Shown here: piece after piece, positions 50,585 through 59,257 of the stretch
How the letters are laid out: each line of letters begins with the position of its first letter
Position numbering within the stretch: the stretch's first letter is position 1
Assembly (NCBI GenBank): GCA_041918155.1
Contig: JAYRWH010000040.1
Coordinates: forward strand, 29,087 to 93,086
DNA length: 64,000 bases
Direction: 5' to 3'
From: UBA668 sp041918155
GTDB taxonomy: Bacteria; Actinomycetota; Acidimicrobiia; Acidimicrobiales; Ilumatobacteraceae
Notes under the pieces: model-generated
Seen by the model: the letters and a program-made list of their open reading frames with translations, nothing else
Databases searched by the model: none
Told to the model about the DNA's origin: nothing
Position numbers and translations under genes: made by a program

Positions 50585-52148
50585 AAGCGAGCACGCCGGC
50601 AGCGCCGCCGGCGAGGAAACCGACCACGGGCGGGGGCTCCAGAGGATCGAGCAGGTTCTCGACGAGCCACATGGCCCCGCACGCCGCGCAGCCGGCAATA
50701 GCTGCCTCGAGCAGCAGGCCCGCACTGCGGCTGAGGCTCATCGCCCGTGTCAGCCGGTGCACGCGGATCGATAGCAGCACGGCCCCGACCACCTGCGACG
50801 AGCCATAGCCGATCGCGAGCGCTGCCGCGCGGTCGCTCTCCACCATCGATCCGGACAACACTGCCATCACGACGACGCCGACAATCGCGCTGATCACCAT
50901 CAACAACGAGGCATCGCGTACTTCCCCGAGCACGAACAGCACGCGCAGCATCACGAACGCGATGCCGTAACCGATGAGACCGGGCCCGAACGCGGCGAGC
51001 GTATGGGCGATGGGCGCCTCACCCTGGCTCGCGGTCTGGCCGAAGTTGGCGACGAGACGGGTCAGCGGCCACGCCAGTGCCACCATTCCAGCGGCGGCCA
51101 ACGTGAGCAGTGGCACGGCCGCCTTCATCGCCCCGTCGATCGCCAGGCGCACCTCGCGCACCCTGCCGCCCTGCCACCCCTCAGCTACACGCGGCCCCAG
51201 TGTGGTGGCCAGCGTGACAGCGATCAGCGCGTGCGGCAGCACGAAGAACGCGAACGCGTACATGAACACGGCCACGCCACCGGCGGCCCCGTTGCCGAGC
51301 GCCAGCGCCGCCGTCGTGGGCACGAGGGTGGACACGATCGACATCGTCATCCAGCCGAACGAGCCGCGCAGATTACGAACGGCGGGGTGGTGCGGGTTCC
51401 ACGACGGCCACCACGAGATGCCGACCGCCTTGAGCGCGAACGCCGGTGTCAGGCTGAAGGCGACGACGCCGAGCGTCGTGCCACCGGCGATCAACAGGAA
51501 CTGCCAGGTCGTGAGATGCAGGCCGACGACCCCGTCGCCGGTCCGGGTCGCACGGAAGGCGATGAAGGCGGCCACGACGACAATGTTGTTGACCGCCGGC
51601 GCGAGCGCCGCGGCGACATACCGGCCACGGGCGTTGAGCGCTGCCTGGGTGACGGTGGCGAAGCCGTAGCAGAGCAACTGGGGCACGAAGGTCAGCACCA
51701 TCGGCACCATCAGCCCGATCTTGTCGTCGGCCAGCGCGGAATTGGGCTCGGACAGCACCATCAGGTGCGAGATCACCGGCGCGAGCACCATGCCGACGAT
51801 CGTCAGCAGGGTGAGGCCGCCGACGATCACGCCGCACATCGCCCGCGTGGCCTCGGTAAGCCCACGATCGCCGTGCTCACGGCGCGCGGCGACGAACGAA
51901 GGCACCAACACCGCCTGCAGCACACCGCCGGCGACGAGCTCGAACAGCAGGTTCGGGATCATGTTCGCGGTCTGGTAGACGTCGGCGAGCACGCCCGTGC
52001 CGAGGACCGCGGCCGTGGCGACCACGCGCACGAATCCGGTGATACGCGAGATGAGAGTGCATACCGACACGAGCACCGCATCGCGGCCAAGCCCGGACGA
52101 CACCGCCACCCGCGGCTGGACCGGGATGTCCGGCGAGACGGCGCTCAT
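50520..52148 (-). CDS. murJ: MurJ/MviN-type lipid II flippase
   Basis: A 542-residue protein with about 14 membrane helices. The start VLVSVCTLISRITGFVRVVATAAVLG and DVYQTANMIPNLLFELVAGGVLQAVLVPSFV are the MurJ signature. It would flip lipid-linked peptidoglycan precursor across the membrane. No extra cytoplasmic pseudokinase or exported domain is present, unlike the long mycobacterial MviN. The start overlaps the recN stop (ATGA), so it is the end of the tlyA-nadK-recN-murJ operon. In M. tuberculosis this gene is elsewhere. Confidence 0.92.
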   Translation of the reverse strand: MSAVSPDIPVQPRVAVSSGLGRDAVLVSVCTLISRITGFVRVVATAAVLGTGVLADVYQTANMIPNLLFELVAGGVLQAVLVPSFVAARREHGDRGLTEATRAMCGVIVGGLTLLTIVGMVLAPVISHLMVLSEPNSALADDKIGLMVPMVLTFVPQLLCYGFATVTQAALNARGRYVAAALAPAVNNIVVVAAFIAFRATRTGDGVVGLHLTTWQFLLIAGGTTLGVVAFSLTPAFALKAVGISWWPSWNPHHPAVRNLRGSFGWMTMSIVSTLVPTTAALALGNGAAGGVAVFMYAFAFFVLPHALIAVTLATTLGPRVAEGWQGGRVREVRLAIDGAMKAAVPLLTLAAAGMVALAWPLTRLVANFGQTASQGEAPIAHTLAAFGPGLIGYGIAFVMLRVLFVLGEVRDASLLMVISAIVGVVVMAVLSGSMVESDRAAALAIGYGSSQVVGAVLLSIRVHRLTRAMSLSRSAGLLLEAAIAGCAACGAMWLVENLLDPLEPPPVVGFLAGGAAGVLAFTGVMVMARGRDLWSWLRRPA

Positions 52149-53734
52149 TGGCGCGATCGTTCTGGCCGCTGAGCGAGCAGATCGGCCGCGTGTAGGCGGG
52201 CCGACTCGGCTGCTTGATCGCCCGACAGCATGCGAGCAACTTCGTCGATGCGAAGGTTGCCGCTCACGGGATTCGCACTTGCCGTCGTGACCCCATCGGC
52301 CACGTATTTGGCCACCACGACATGGTGGTCGGCCAGTGCCGCGACCTGGGCGAGGTGGGTGACCACCAGCACCTGATGGCGCCCGCCGAGTTCGGACAGT
52401 TTGGCTCCGACCGCCACCGCCGCCGAGCCGCCGATGCCGGCATCGACCTCGTCGAACACGAGTGTGTCGGGAGCTTCGCTCAGCACGAGGCGGAGAGCGA
52501 GCATCGACCGCGCCAGCTCACCGCCGCTGGCGACGCGGGCGAGGGGCAGCAAGGGCGACCCGGGGTTGGCCGCGAGCAGAAAGGCCACGTCGTCGCCCGG
52601 GTCGTGGTCGCCAACGGTTACCGTCACCGCGGCGTGAGGCATCGCCAACGCGCGCAGGTGATCCTGCACAGCGTCGCCGAGAGAACCCGCACCTGCGCGG
52701 CGGGTCGTTGCGACCGCTGCCGCCGCGGACCGCTCATCGGCCTCGGCCCGCTCGCGCTCGGCTTCGAGCTCGGCGACGCGCTGCTCGTAACCCTCCAACT
52801 CGGCGAGGCGGGCGCGCACTTCGTCGTGAAACGCGACTACCTCAGCGAGCGTGTCGCCGTACTTGCGGCGCAGGTCGCGCAGCACCTGCAGCCGCTCGCG
52901 CACATGGCCGAGACGCGCGGGATCCTCCTCGATCGATTCGGCACGGTTGCGCATCTCGGCGGCGACATCGGCGACCTCGGCGGTCAGGCCGCGCAGACGC
53001 TCTTCCAGTTCGGCGAACGGCGCCCGCCCGGCGATGGCCCTCAGCGCCGCGCCCAGCAAGTCCTCTGCTCCCCCCTCCTCGGCGAGCGCGTCCACGGCGC
53101 CCAAGCCAGCGGCGCGGTGCTCCACGGCACCGGCGAGCACGTCGAGTTCGAGATCGAGCTGCATGTCCTCCTCGGGCCCGGTGATCGCCGCCGCGCTCAA
53201 CTCACCCTCCTGGAAGCGCAACAGGTCGAGCTCGCGGGCACGCGAGCGAGTGTCGCCCCCCAGCGCGGCGAGCGACGCGTCGATCTCGGTGAGGCGGGCG
53301 CGCGCATCGCGCAGCGGGCCGAGATCAGTGTGGCAGAAGCGGTCGAGCGCGTCGCGCTGGTCCGGCGCGGAGAGCAGGCCCTGGTGCGAGTGCTGGCCGT
53401 GGATGTCGACGCAGCGGCGGCCGAGGTCAGCGAGGTTACCCACCGTTGCCAAGCGCCCGTTGACGTACGCACGCGACCGCCCGTCGGCTGGGATCACGCG
53501 AGCGACCACGTACTCGTCGTCGTCGACCAGGAAACGCCCCTCCACCCGCGCCTCGGGCGCACCCGGGCGCACCATCGACGCATCGGCGCGCCCACCCACG
53601 AGCAGGCTGATCGCCTCGACGAGCATCGTCTTGCCGGCACCCGTCTCACCGGTGAGCGCGGTGAGACCCGCGCCGAGCACGAGGTCGAGCCGCTCGATCA
53701 CTCCGAGGGCTTCGATGTGCAACTCCTGCAGCAT
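52145..53734 (-). CDS. recN: DNA repair protein RecN
   Basis: A 529-residue SMC-like ATPase for double-strand-break repair. Walker A is LTGETGAGKTMLVEAI at about residues 28-43; CVDIHGQHSHQGLL follows. Two coiled-coil arms rich in Glu/Ala/Arg occupy about 155-230 and 255-345. The ABC signature is RVASGGELARSMLAL and Walker B is LVFDEVDAGIGG, followed by QVLVVTHLAQVAALAD. Slightly shorter than E. coli RecN. It abuts nadK (TGAATG) and overlaps murJ. Confidence 0.95.
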   Translation of the reverse strand: MLQELHIEALGVIERLDLVLGAGLTALTGETGAGKTMLVEAISLLVGGRADASMVRPGAPEARVEGRFLVDDDEYVVARVIPADGRSRAYVNGRLATVGNLADLGRRCVDIHGQHSHQGLLSAPDQRDALDRFCHTDLGPLRDARARLTEIDASLAALGGDTRSRARELDLLRFQEGELSAAAITGPEEDMQLDLELDVLAGAVEHRAAGLGAVDALAEEGGAEDLLGAALRAIAGRAPFAELEERLRGLTAEVADVAAEMRNRAESIEEDPARLGHVRERLQVLRDLRRKYGDTLAEVVAFHDEVRARLAELEGYEQRVAELEAERERAEADERSAAAAVATTRRAGAGSLGDAVQDHLRALAMPHAAVTVTVGDHDPGDDVAFLLAANPGSPLLPLARVASGGELARSMLALRLVLSEAPDTLVFDEVDAGIGGSAAVAVGAKLSELGGRHQVLVVTHLAQVAALADHHVVVAKYVADGVTTASANPVSGNLRIDEVARMLSGDQAAESARLHAADLLAQRPERSRQ

Positions 53735-54598
53735 TCAGCGATCCGCCAGCCCGAACTTGGCCTTGAGAATTTGGTGGAAGCGCCGTCCGCCGAAACGCAC
53801 GAAGCGAGCCACCTGCTCGGACGGAGCGACCGCCACCCTATCCCCTTCGACCAGGGTGGCCGCGGGCTGCCCATCGATCGACAGCGTCGCCGCACGATGG
53901 CCGATCAGCTCCACCTCGACGGCCTCCGACGGGTCGAGCACGAGGGAACGGTCGAACAGCATGTGCGGCGACACGGGTGTGAGCAGCACGGCCCGCATTC
54001 GTGGCGACAGAACCGGCCCACGGGCCGACAACGAGTACGCGGTCGACCCGGTGGGCGTGGACAGGATCAGGCCGTCGGCCGCATACGACGTGAACGGTGC
54101 CCCGTCGATGAACACCTGCAGGCGCACCGTGTGACCCGACTCCTGCTTCTCCACCACGGCTTCGTTGAGCGCGGTCCAATTGCCCGGCGGCGAACCGTCG
54201 GCGCGGGTGAGCGACACGTCGAGCAGCATCCGCTCCTCGACCTCCCATTGGCCGGCCGTCGGCCCGGCGAACCAGCGCTCGAGCGCCGACGGCAACGAAT
54301 CGGGCTCGACCTCGGTGAGGTACCCGAGCAGGCCGACGTTGACGCCGATGATCGGCACCGCGGTGCCGCGCAACAGCTGCACCGCACGCAACATCGTGCC
54401 ATCGCCGCCGAGGCTCACCACGAGGTCGGCGGAGGCGACATCCGCATCGCGGGTGAGCTCGTCCAGACCATGCGCAGAGCCGTCGACTTCGGTGAGCCAT
54501 GCATCGTGCCCGCGTGCCCGCAACCAGTCGACCGCAGCCCGCGCCAGTACGCCCGCCTCCGCCCGTTCATGGTGGGCCACCAGCACGACAGAACTCAC
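53735..54598 (-). CDS. nadK: NAD kinase
   Basis: A 287-residue enzyme phosphorylating NAD to NADP. The GGDGT motif (LVVSLGGDGTMLRAV, about residue 63), NEAVVEK and the nucleotide-binding LSTPTGSTAYSLSARGP are present. The GTG at 54598 overlaps tlyA as GTGA and makes the first strand SSVVLVAHHE. The frame is open to 54847 only within tlyA. The tlyA-nadK-recN order is the one found in mycobacteria and many other bacteria. Confidence 0.94.
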   Translation of the reverse strand: MSSVVLVAHHERAEAGVLARAAVDWLRARGHDAWLTEVDGSAHGLDELTRDADVASADLVVSLGGDGTMLRAVQLLRGTAVPIIGVNVGLLGYLTEVEPDSLPSALERWFAGPTAGQWEVEERMLLDVSLTRADGSPPGNWTALNEAVVEKQESGHTVRLQVFIDGAPFTSYAADGLILSTPTGSTAYSLSARGPVLSPRMRAVLLTPVSPHMLFDRSLVLDPSEAVEVELIGHRAATLSIDGQPAATLVEGDRVAVAPSEQVARFVRFGGRRFHQILKAKFGLADR

Positions 54599-55356
54599 CC
54601 GGAGAATCCTGCTCGCTCGGCCACCGCATGCACAAGGAATTCGCGGTTGCCATCGCCACCGGTGATCGGCGAATCGGTCCACGCCACCACTGCGCAACCG
54701 GCTGCTGCGAGTGCATCCTGCACCTCGGCGCGCACCCGTTCGTGGATCGCAGGGTCGGTGATGATGCCCTGCCCGCGCGACACCTCCACCCGGCCGGCCT
54801 CGAACTGAGGCTTCACCAGCAGCACGAGCGAACCGCCCGGCCGACACACGCCGACGAGCGCGGCGAGTACCCGGGTGACCGAGATGAACGACAGGTCGGC
54901 GGTCACGATGTCGAAGAACCCCCCGATCGTCTCCGGGGTGGCGTCGCGCACATGGAACCGTTCGATGACCGTGACCCGCTCGTCGGAACGGATCCGCGGG
55001 TGCAGTTGTCCGTGGCCGACATCGAGCGCGACGACGTGAGCCGCGCCGTGCTGCAACAGACAGTCGGTGAAGCCGCCGGTGCTGGCGCCGGCATCGAGTA
55101 CCCGCAGCCCGCGGACGTCCAGTCCGAACGCCACGAGCGCGCCCTCCAACTTCTCGCCGCCCCGGCTGACATAGCGCGCCGGCTCGGTGAGCACCACGGC
55201 ATCGCCAGCGTGGACGAGGCGCGCCGGCTTCTCGGCGACCGCGCCGTTGACGAGCACCTTGCCGGATTCGATCGCCCGCGCCGCGTCGGTACGACTACCG
55301 GACAGACCGCGCCGCACCATCTCGGCATCGAGCCGCCGGCGCGGCGGATTGCTCAC
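54595..55356 (-). CDS. tlyA: TlyA-family rRNA 2'-O-methyltransferase (hemolysin A homologue)
   Basis: A 253-residue protein. An S4 domain (RRRLDAEMVRRGLSGSRTDA, about 6-66) is followed by an FtsJ-like methyltransferase domain beginning YVSRGGEKLEGAL, SAM-binding LDAGASTGGFTDCLL, and VTADLSFISV and LLVKPQFEAGR. In mycobacteria TlyA methylates 16S and 23S rRNA and determines capreomycin susceptibility; the same is plausible here. GTG start overlapping the upstream Lys-rich gene as GTGA. Confidence 0.93.
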   Translation of the reverse strand: MSNPPRRRLDAEMVRRGLSGSRTDAARAIESGKVLVNGAVAEKPARLVHAGDAVVLTEPARYVSRGGEKLEGALVAFGLDVRGLRVLDAGASTGGFTDCLLQHGAAHVVALDVGHGQLHPRIRSDERVTVIERFHVRDATPETIGGFFDIVTADLSFISVTRVLAALVGVCRPGGSLVLLVKPQFEAGRVEVSRGQGIITDPAIHERVRAEVQDALAAAGCAVVAWTDSPITGGDGNREFLVHAVAERAGFSG

Positions 55357-55877
55357 GCCGAGGGCGCGGCCTTCTTCGCCGGAGCCTTCTTGACCGGAGC
55401 CTTCTTCACGGGGGCCTTCTTGACCGGAGCCTTCTTCGCCGGGGCCTTCTTGACCGGGGCCTTCTTCGCCGGGGCCTTCTTCGCCGGGGCCTTCTTCGCC
55501 GGAGCCTTCTTCGCCGGAGCCTTCTTCGCCGGAGCAGCCTTGGCGGCAGCCTTCTTGGCGGGGGCGGGCTTCTTCGCCGGCTTGCTCGGCAGGCCGAGCT
55601 TCTTCGCGATCTCTTCGACGCGACCCTCGAGTTCATCGAGGCGGCCGGCGACGCGACTCATCTGCTTGTTCACTTCTGCCTGCACGGTCGCGACGACGTG
55701 CTCGGTGGCAGTGCGGCCCCGCTCGACGATCTGGCGTACAAGGTCCTCGGTGTCCTTCCGGCGAGCCTGGCCCGCCTTCACGAAGTCCTTGACGAGCTTT
55801 TCGGCCTGATCCTGCGACGTTCCGGTGAACTGCATGCCGGCATCGAGCATCCGCTTGAGGAGAGGAGTTCCAGTCAT
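55353..55877 (-). CDS. Phasin- or histone-H1-like protein with Lys/Pro/Ala pentad tail
   Basis: A 174-residue protein. The first 95 residues form an amphipathic helix/coiled coil (AEKLVKDFVKAGQARRKDTE, then LDELEGRVEEIAKKLG), resembling polyhydroxyalkanoate-granule proteins of the PhaF/PhaI type. The tail is lysine-rich, ending in 11 consecutive PAKKA or PVKKA pentads, as in the DNA-binding tails of PhaF and bacterial histone-H1-like proteins. It could link granules or membranes to DNA, or coat nucleic acid. ATG 55877 lies 6 nt from a TACACT box. Head of the tlyA-nadK-recN-murJ operon. Confidence 0.7.
   Translation of the reverse strand: MTGTPLLKRMLDAGMQFTGTSQDQAEKLVKDFVKAGQARRKDTEDLVRQIVERGRTATEHVVATVQAEVNKQMSRVAGRLDELEGRVEEIAKKLGLPSKPAKKPAPAKKAAAKAAPAKKAPAKKAPAKKAPAKKAPAKKAPVKKAPAKKAPVKKAPVKKAPVKKAPAKKAAPSA
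55368..55532 (-). repeat. 15-bp tandem repeat encoding 11 PAKKA/PVKKA pentads
   Basis: Eleven near-identical copies of a 15-bp unit (consensus on the plus strand GCCTTCTTCGCCGGG or -GGA) encode the C-terminal tail. Units differ mainly at the Ala/Val codon (GCC or ACC read on the plus strand) and at the last base. Such a repeat is prone to copy-number change. Confidence 0.85.
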
Positions 55878-55881
55878 GAGA

Positions 55882-56697
55882 TCAGTGTACCTGTCTTCTG
55901 TACCGGCTGGTAAGTACCGCGTCGGCCACGGCCGCGAGATCATCGACGGCGAGATCCGGCGTGGGGTGGATGGATGTACCCCGCGGGGTCACTCCACTCC
56001 ACACATGCGCGTATCCGCAGCCGAGCGTGCGCGCGAACAAGCCATCCGTGGAGGGCCGGTCGCCCACCATCAACGCGCCCCGCGCGGCCTCGTCGCCGAT
56101 CGTGGCGCGCACGAGTTCGGCCATCGGCGGGTGCGGTTTGCCGGCAATCAACGGCTCGACGCCGGCCGCGGTCTGCACTGCGATGAGGATCGACCCGCCG
56201 CCCGGTATCGGCCCCTCGGGAGTCGGGTAGGTGGCGTCGTCGTTCGTGCCCACCAGACGGGCGCCACGCCGGATCGCCTTCGCGGCGCGGGCGAGACCGT
56301 GGTAGTCGAACGTGCGGTGCAGGCCCACCACCACCGCATCCACGAGCGCGCCGGCGTCGACATCGTCGGCACTGACGCACATGACGCCGCGGCCCTCGAG
56401 CGCCTGCACCACCCCGGGGCCACCAGCCACGAGCGCCCGCTCGCCGGGCTGAAGGAGTAGCGCTGCCGCCATCGACGAGGTGAGCACATCGCCTTCGGCC
56501 GGAATGCCGATACCCGCCAGTGCCGATTCCTGGTCCTCAACCCGGGCGGCCGAGTTGTTCGTAACGAACAGGACACGGTGGCCGACGGCGCGCAGCCGGG
56601 CGATTGCGTCGACAGCGCCGGGGATCGGCTCGTGGGAGAGCCACACCACGCCATCGAGGTCGCAGAGAATGGCGAGAGGGGAAGGGATCGCGGGCAT
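55882..56697 (-). CDS. HAD-superfamily (IIA, NagD-like) phosphatase
   Basis: A 271-residue phosphatase. Motif I is AILCDLDGVVWLS, followed by VLFVTNNSAARV (motif II), the C2-type cap with VVGLHRTFDYHGL, then LIAGKPHPPM (motif III Lys) and ALMVGDRPSTDGLFARTLG (motif IV). This is the NagD/p-nitrophenyl phosphatase group; Trp follows DGVV as in actinobacterial members. A HAD phosphatase precedes tlyA in M. tuberculosis as well (Rv1692, a glycerol-phosphate phosphatase), so it may be its counterpart. Confidence 0.88.
   Translation of the reverse strand: MPAIPSPLAILCDLDGVVWLSHEPIPGAVDAIARLRAVGHRVLFVTNNSAARVEDQESALAGIGIPAEGDVLTSSMAAALLLQPGERALVAGGPGVVQALEGRGVMCVSADDVDAGALVDAVVVGLHRTFDYHGLARAAKAIRRGARLVGTNDDATYPTPEGPIPGGGSILIAVQTAAGVEPLIAGKPHPPMAELVRATIGDEAARGALMVGDRPSTDGLFARTLGCGYAHVWSGVTPRGTSIHPTPDLAVDDLAAVADAVLTSRYRRQVH
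55884..55889 (-). promoter_or_regulatory. -10 box for leaderless Lys-rich protein gene
   Basis: TACACT preceded by AGG on the minus strand, 6 nt before the ATG at 55877; it overlaps the stop region of the upstream HAD gene. Confidence 0.45.
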
Positions 56698-56731
56698 GGT
56701 CTGGCCATGTTGGCACGGGAGATGCCAACCT

Positions 56732-57928
56732 GTGCAGGTGCCTCGCTTCGAACCGTTCGCCGCCCTCCGCTACGCACCGTCGCTCCCCCTCGATGATGTC
56801 GCCGCCCCGCCCTACGACGTGCTCTCCGATGCCGACGTCGACGCCCTCCTCGGCCGCCACCCGCGCAATATCGTCGCCGTCGACGTGCCGCGCGAGGTCG
56901 AGGGCGACGGCCGGTACGACGAGGCCGCCCGCCGCCTGGCGGCGTGGGTGCGGGACGGCACGATCGTGCGCGACGCCAGCCCCACCTTCACGCTCTATCG
57001 CATGCGCTTCGATGACGAGGCCGGCTGCGAGCGCGAGACCGTCGGCGTACTGGGCGGGCTGGAGGTGGTCGACGAAGGCGCCGGCGGGGTGCTGCCCCAC
57101 GAGCGCACCACGCCGAAGGCCAAGACCGACCGGCTGGATCTCACCCGCTCGACCGCCACGAACCTGTCCCCCGTGTGGGGCCTGTCACTGACGGCCGGTC
57201 TCACCGACCTGCTGCGCGAGCCGGCCGAGGTGGTTGGAGTGTGCCACGACGAGAACGGAGTGGTGCACACCGTCGAGCGGGTCAGCGACGCGAGGCGCAT
57301 CGCTGCGATCGCTGCCGCCGTCGGCGCCAGCCCGGTGCTCATCGCTGACGGCCACCACCGCTACGCGATCAGCCGCACGTTCCGAGACGAGGTGCGCGCC
57401 ACCAAGGGCATGGCCACCGCTGCCGAGCTGACGCTCACGTATGTCGCCGAGCTCGTGGAAGACCAGCTGTCGATCGACGCGATCCACCGCCTCTACCACC
57501 GCATCACGCCCGAGGTCCTCGTGCAGTGGTTGTCACCCAGCTTTGACATCACCGAGGCCGGCCCCGTCGGCCCCGCGTTCGCCACCGAAGTGGTGGCCCG
57601 AGGCGCGCTGTGCCTCGTGCGCCCCGACGGTACCGGGGCCTGGCTCACTCCGAAGCCGGCGGCGTTCGCCGGCGTGCGCTCGCTCGACGGCGCCTACCTC
57701 GAGCACGCCCTGCGCGACCACGACCCCGACGTGAGCTACCAGCACGGGGTGCAGCGCGTCGTCGACCGCGTGGGCGCCGGCGAAGCCAGCGCCGGCGTGC
57801 TCATCCGCCCGACGAGCATCGTCGAGATCCGCCGCACCGCGAACGAGCGGCTGTTGATGCCGCCGAAGAGCACGTTCTTCACGCCGAAGCTGCGCACCGG
57901 CCTGGTGCTGCGTCCGCTCGACCTGTAG
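56732..57928 (+). CDS. DUF1015 family protein
   Basis: A 398-residue protein. It begins RFEPFAALRYAP and DVAAPPYDVLSDADVDALL, has a central GVLPHERTTPKAKTDRLDL and TNLSPVWGLS, the highly conserved LIADGHHRYAIS, and ends FTPKLRTGLVLRPLD. These are the marks of the uncharacterised DUF1015 family. The GHHRY motif suggests an active site, but no reaction is established that I know of. GTG 56732 has GGGAG 10 nt upstream and is chosen over GTG 56738. Divergent from the HAD gene, convergent with the aldolase gene. Confidence 0.85.
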   Translation: MQVPRFEPFAALRYAPSLPLDDVAAPPYDVLSDADVDALLGRHPRNIVAVDVPREVEGDGRYDEAARRLAAWVRDGTIVRDASPTFTLYRMRFDDEAGCERETVGVLGGLEVVDEGAGGVLPHERTTPKAKTDRLDLTRSTATNLSPVWGLSLTAGLTDLLREPAEVVGVCHDENGVVHTVERVSDARRIAAIAAAVGASPVLIADGHHRYAISRTFRDEVRATKGMATAAELTLTYVAELVEDQLSIDAIHRLYHRITPEVLVQWLSPSFDITEAGPVGPAFATEVVARGALCLVRPDGTGAWLTPKPAAFAGVRSLDGAYLEHALRDHDPDVSYQHGVQRVVDRVGAGEASAGVLIRPTSIVEIRRTANERLLMPPKSTFFTPKLRTGLVLRPLDL

Positions 57929-57940
57929 CCGAGCGGACGC
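57910..57940. terminator. 11-bp perfect hairpin between convergent genes, candidate bidirectional terminator
   Basis: GCGTCCGCTCG (57910-57920), 9-nt loop, CGAGCGGACGC (57930-57940). The left arm is inside the last codons and the loop holds the stop codon of the DUF1015 gene; the aldolase stop at 57947 follows at once. No T-run, so a Rho-independent role is not certain. Confidence 0.5.
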
Positions 57941-57946
57941 CGCAGA

Positions 57947-58834
57947 TCACGTACGCGACGCCTGGAAGATGCCCTCGATCGACGAATCGAGGGTGGCATT
58001 GAACTCGGCGTCGGTCTGCTTGGCCGACAGGCCCTCGGTAAGCGCCCGCGAGAAGCTGGCGATCATGCCCTTGTTGCGGGCCAGGCGGGCGTTGGCATCC
58101 TCGCGGGAATAGCCGCCGGACAACGCGACCACGCGCATCACCTTCGGGTGGGCGATGAGCTCGGTGTAGAAGTTGTCGATATCGGGGATGGTGAGCTTCA
58201 ACATGACGTGCTGGCCATCGGGCACCGCGGCCACGTGCTGGAGGATCGACGCCTTCAACAGCTCTTCGGCAGCGCCCTTCTCCGGGCTGTTGATGTCGAC
58301 CTCGGGCTCGATGATCGGTACCAGACCCGCGCGCAGGATCTGGTTGCCGACCTCGAACTGCTGGGCGACGACGGCCTCGACGCCCTTGGCGTTGGCGAGC
58401 TTGATGACCGAACGCATCTTCGTGCCGAACACACCCTTGGTGACCGCACGCGTCAGCAGATCGTCGAGGCCGGGCATCGGCTTCATCACCTGCACGCCAT
58501 CGGCCTCGTCGACGAGGCCCTTGTCGACCTTCAGGAACGGAACGACATGCTTCACCGACCACAGGTAGTCGGCGCTGCCCTTGCCCTCGATCTCACGATC
58601 CATGGTGCCCTCGAAGAGGATGGCGGCGAGGATGCGCTTGCCGTCGAACACCGGACTCGTGATCATGCGCGAGCGCATGGCGTGCATCTTGTCGAACATC
58701 TCGGTCTCGCCCGAGTACTCGCTCTCCTCGACGCCGTACAGTCGCAGCGCCTTGGGCGTGCTGCCCCCACTCTGATCGAGCGCGGCGATGAAGCCCTCGC
58801 TCTTCCGGACCCGCTCGAGCATCTCCTGGTTCAT
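57947..58834 (-). CDS. fda: Fructose-bisphosphate aldolase class I (short bacterial type)
   Basis: A 295-residue Schiff-base aldolase. The start GFIAALDQSGGSTPKALR, the middle FLKVDKGL and IIEPEVDINS, and the HVMLKLTIPD segment with the Schiff-base Lys213 match the class I aldolases of staphylococci and some actinobacteria; LSGGYSREDANARL binds phosphate. It would cleave fructose-1,6-bisphosphate to dihydroxyacetone phosphate and glyceraldehyde-3-phosphate. GGAGGAAG precedes the ATG. Monocistronic. Whether a class II enzyme coexists cannot be seen here. Confidence 0.92.
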   Translation of the reverse strand: MNQEMLERVRKSEGFIAALDQSGGSTPKALRLYGVEESEYSGETEMFDKMHAMRSRMITSPVFDGKRILAAILFEGTMDREIEGKGSADYLWSVKHVVPFLKVDKGLVDEADGVQVMKPMPGLDDLLTRAVTKGVFGTKMRSVIKLANAKGVEAVVAQQFEVGNQILRAGLVPIIEPEVDINSPEKGAAEELLKASILQHVAAVPDGQHVMLKLTIPDIDNFYTELIAHPKVMRVVALSGGYSREDANARLARNKGMIASFSRALTEGLSAKQTDAEFNATLDSSIEGIFQASRT

Positions 58835-58879
58835 AGTTCTTCCTCCGCGACCTTGCGTGCGACGCGAACGGCGCCGCCA

Positions 58880-59239
58880 TCAGGCCGAGCGTACCGCGCC
58901 GGAATCCAGCTCACCCAGCCTGGCCACCGCACGTTGCAGGATCCGGTGCACAGGGCGGCGCCTGGCGGCCTCGACCACCTCCGTGGCGACGACCTCGGTT
59001 CGGCTCTGGGTGGCCCCGCCGCTGCGGAAGAAGCGGCGCCGCACCGTGCCTGCCACCACCAACTCCGCCCCCGGCCCCCACACCACCTCGGCCGGCGGAT
59101 CGAACCACGACACCGGCACCGACGCGGTGGCCCCCTCGACCACCGTGGACAGCTCGAGCGACACCACCACCGAGCCCGACGCGAGAGTGCGGGCCACCGG
59201 TGCGCTGCTCAGCACACCCTGCAGGACGACAACGTTCAT
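58880..59239 (-). CDS. Short single-stranded-DNA-binding-protein-like OB-fold protein
   Basis: A 119-residue protein. MNVVVLQGVLSSAPVARTLASGSVVVSLELSTVV resembles the first strands of SSB, followed by PVSWFDPPAEVVWGPGAELVVAGTVRRRFFR, the L45 and strand-4 region, and a final arginine-rich helix. The acidic C-terminal tip (DDDIPF) of replicative SSB is missing and the loop after strand 1 is short. This suggests a secondary, perhaps repair or competence-related SSB, not the main one. GGAGGAAC before ATG 59239 supports the start over 59299. Confidence 0.65.
   Translation of the reverse strand: MNVVVLQGVLSSAPVARTLASGSVVVSLELSTVVEGATASVPVSWFDPPAEVVWGPGAELVVAGTVRRRFFRSGGATQSRTEVVATEVVEAARRRPVHRILQRAVARLGELDSGAVRSA
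58888..58893 (-). promoter_or_regulatory. Candidate -10 box for the aldolase gene
   Basis: TACGCT preceded by CGG on the minus strand, about 53 nt before the ATG at 58834, inside the 3' end of the SSB-like gene. The leader holds the GGAGGAAG site. Confidence 0.4.
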
Positions 59240-59257
59240 GAGTTCCTCCACACGTGC

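Noticed and set aside
52214..54808. 864-codon plus-strand open frame across recN and nadK
   Set aside because: Antisense shadow rich in Arg/His/Gln; recN and nadK motifs are intact on the minus strand.
55368..55532. Regular 15-bp repeats as a possible CRISPR array
   Set aside because: Units are contiguous without spacers and encode PAKKA/PVKKA pentads in frame.
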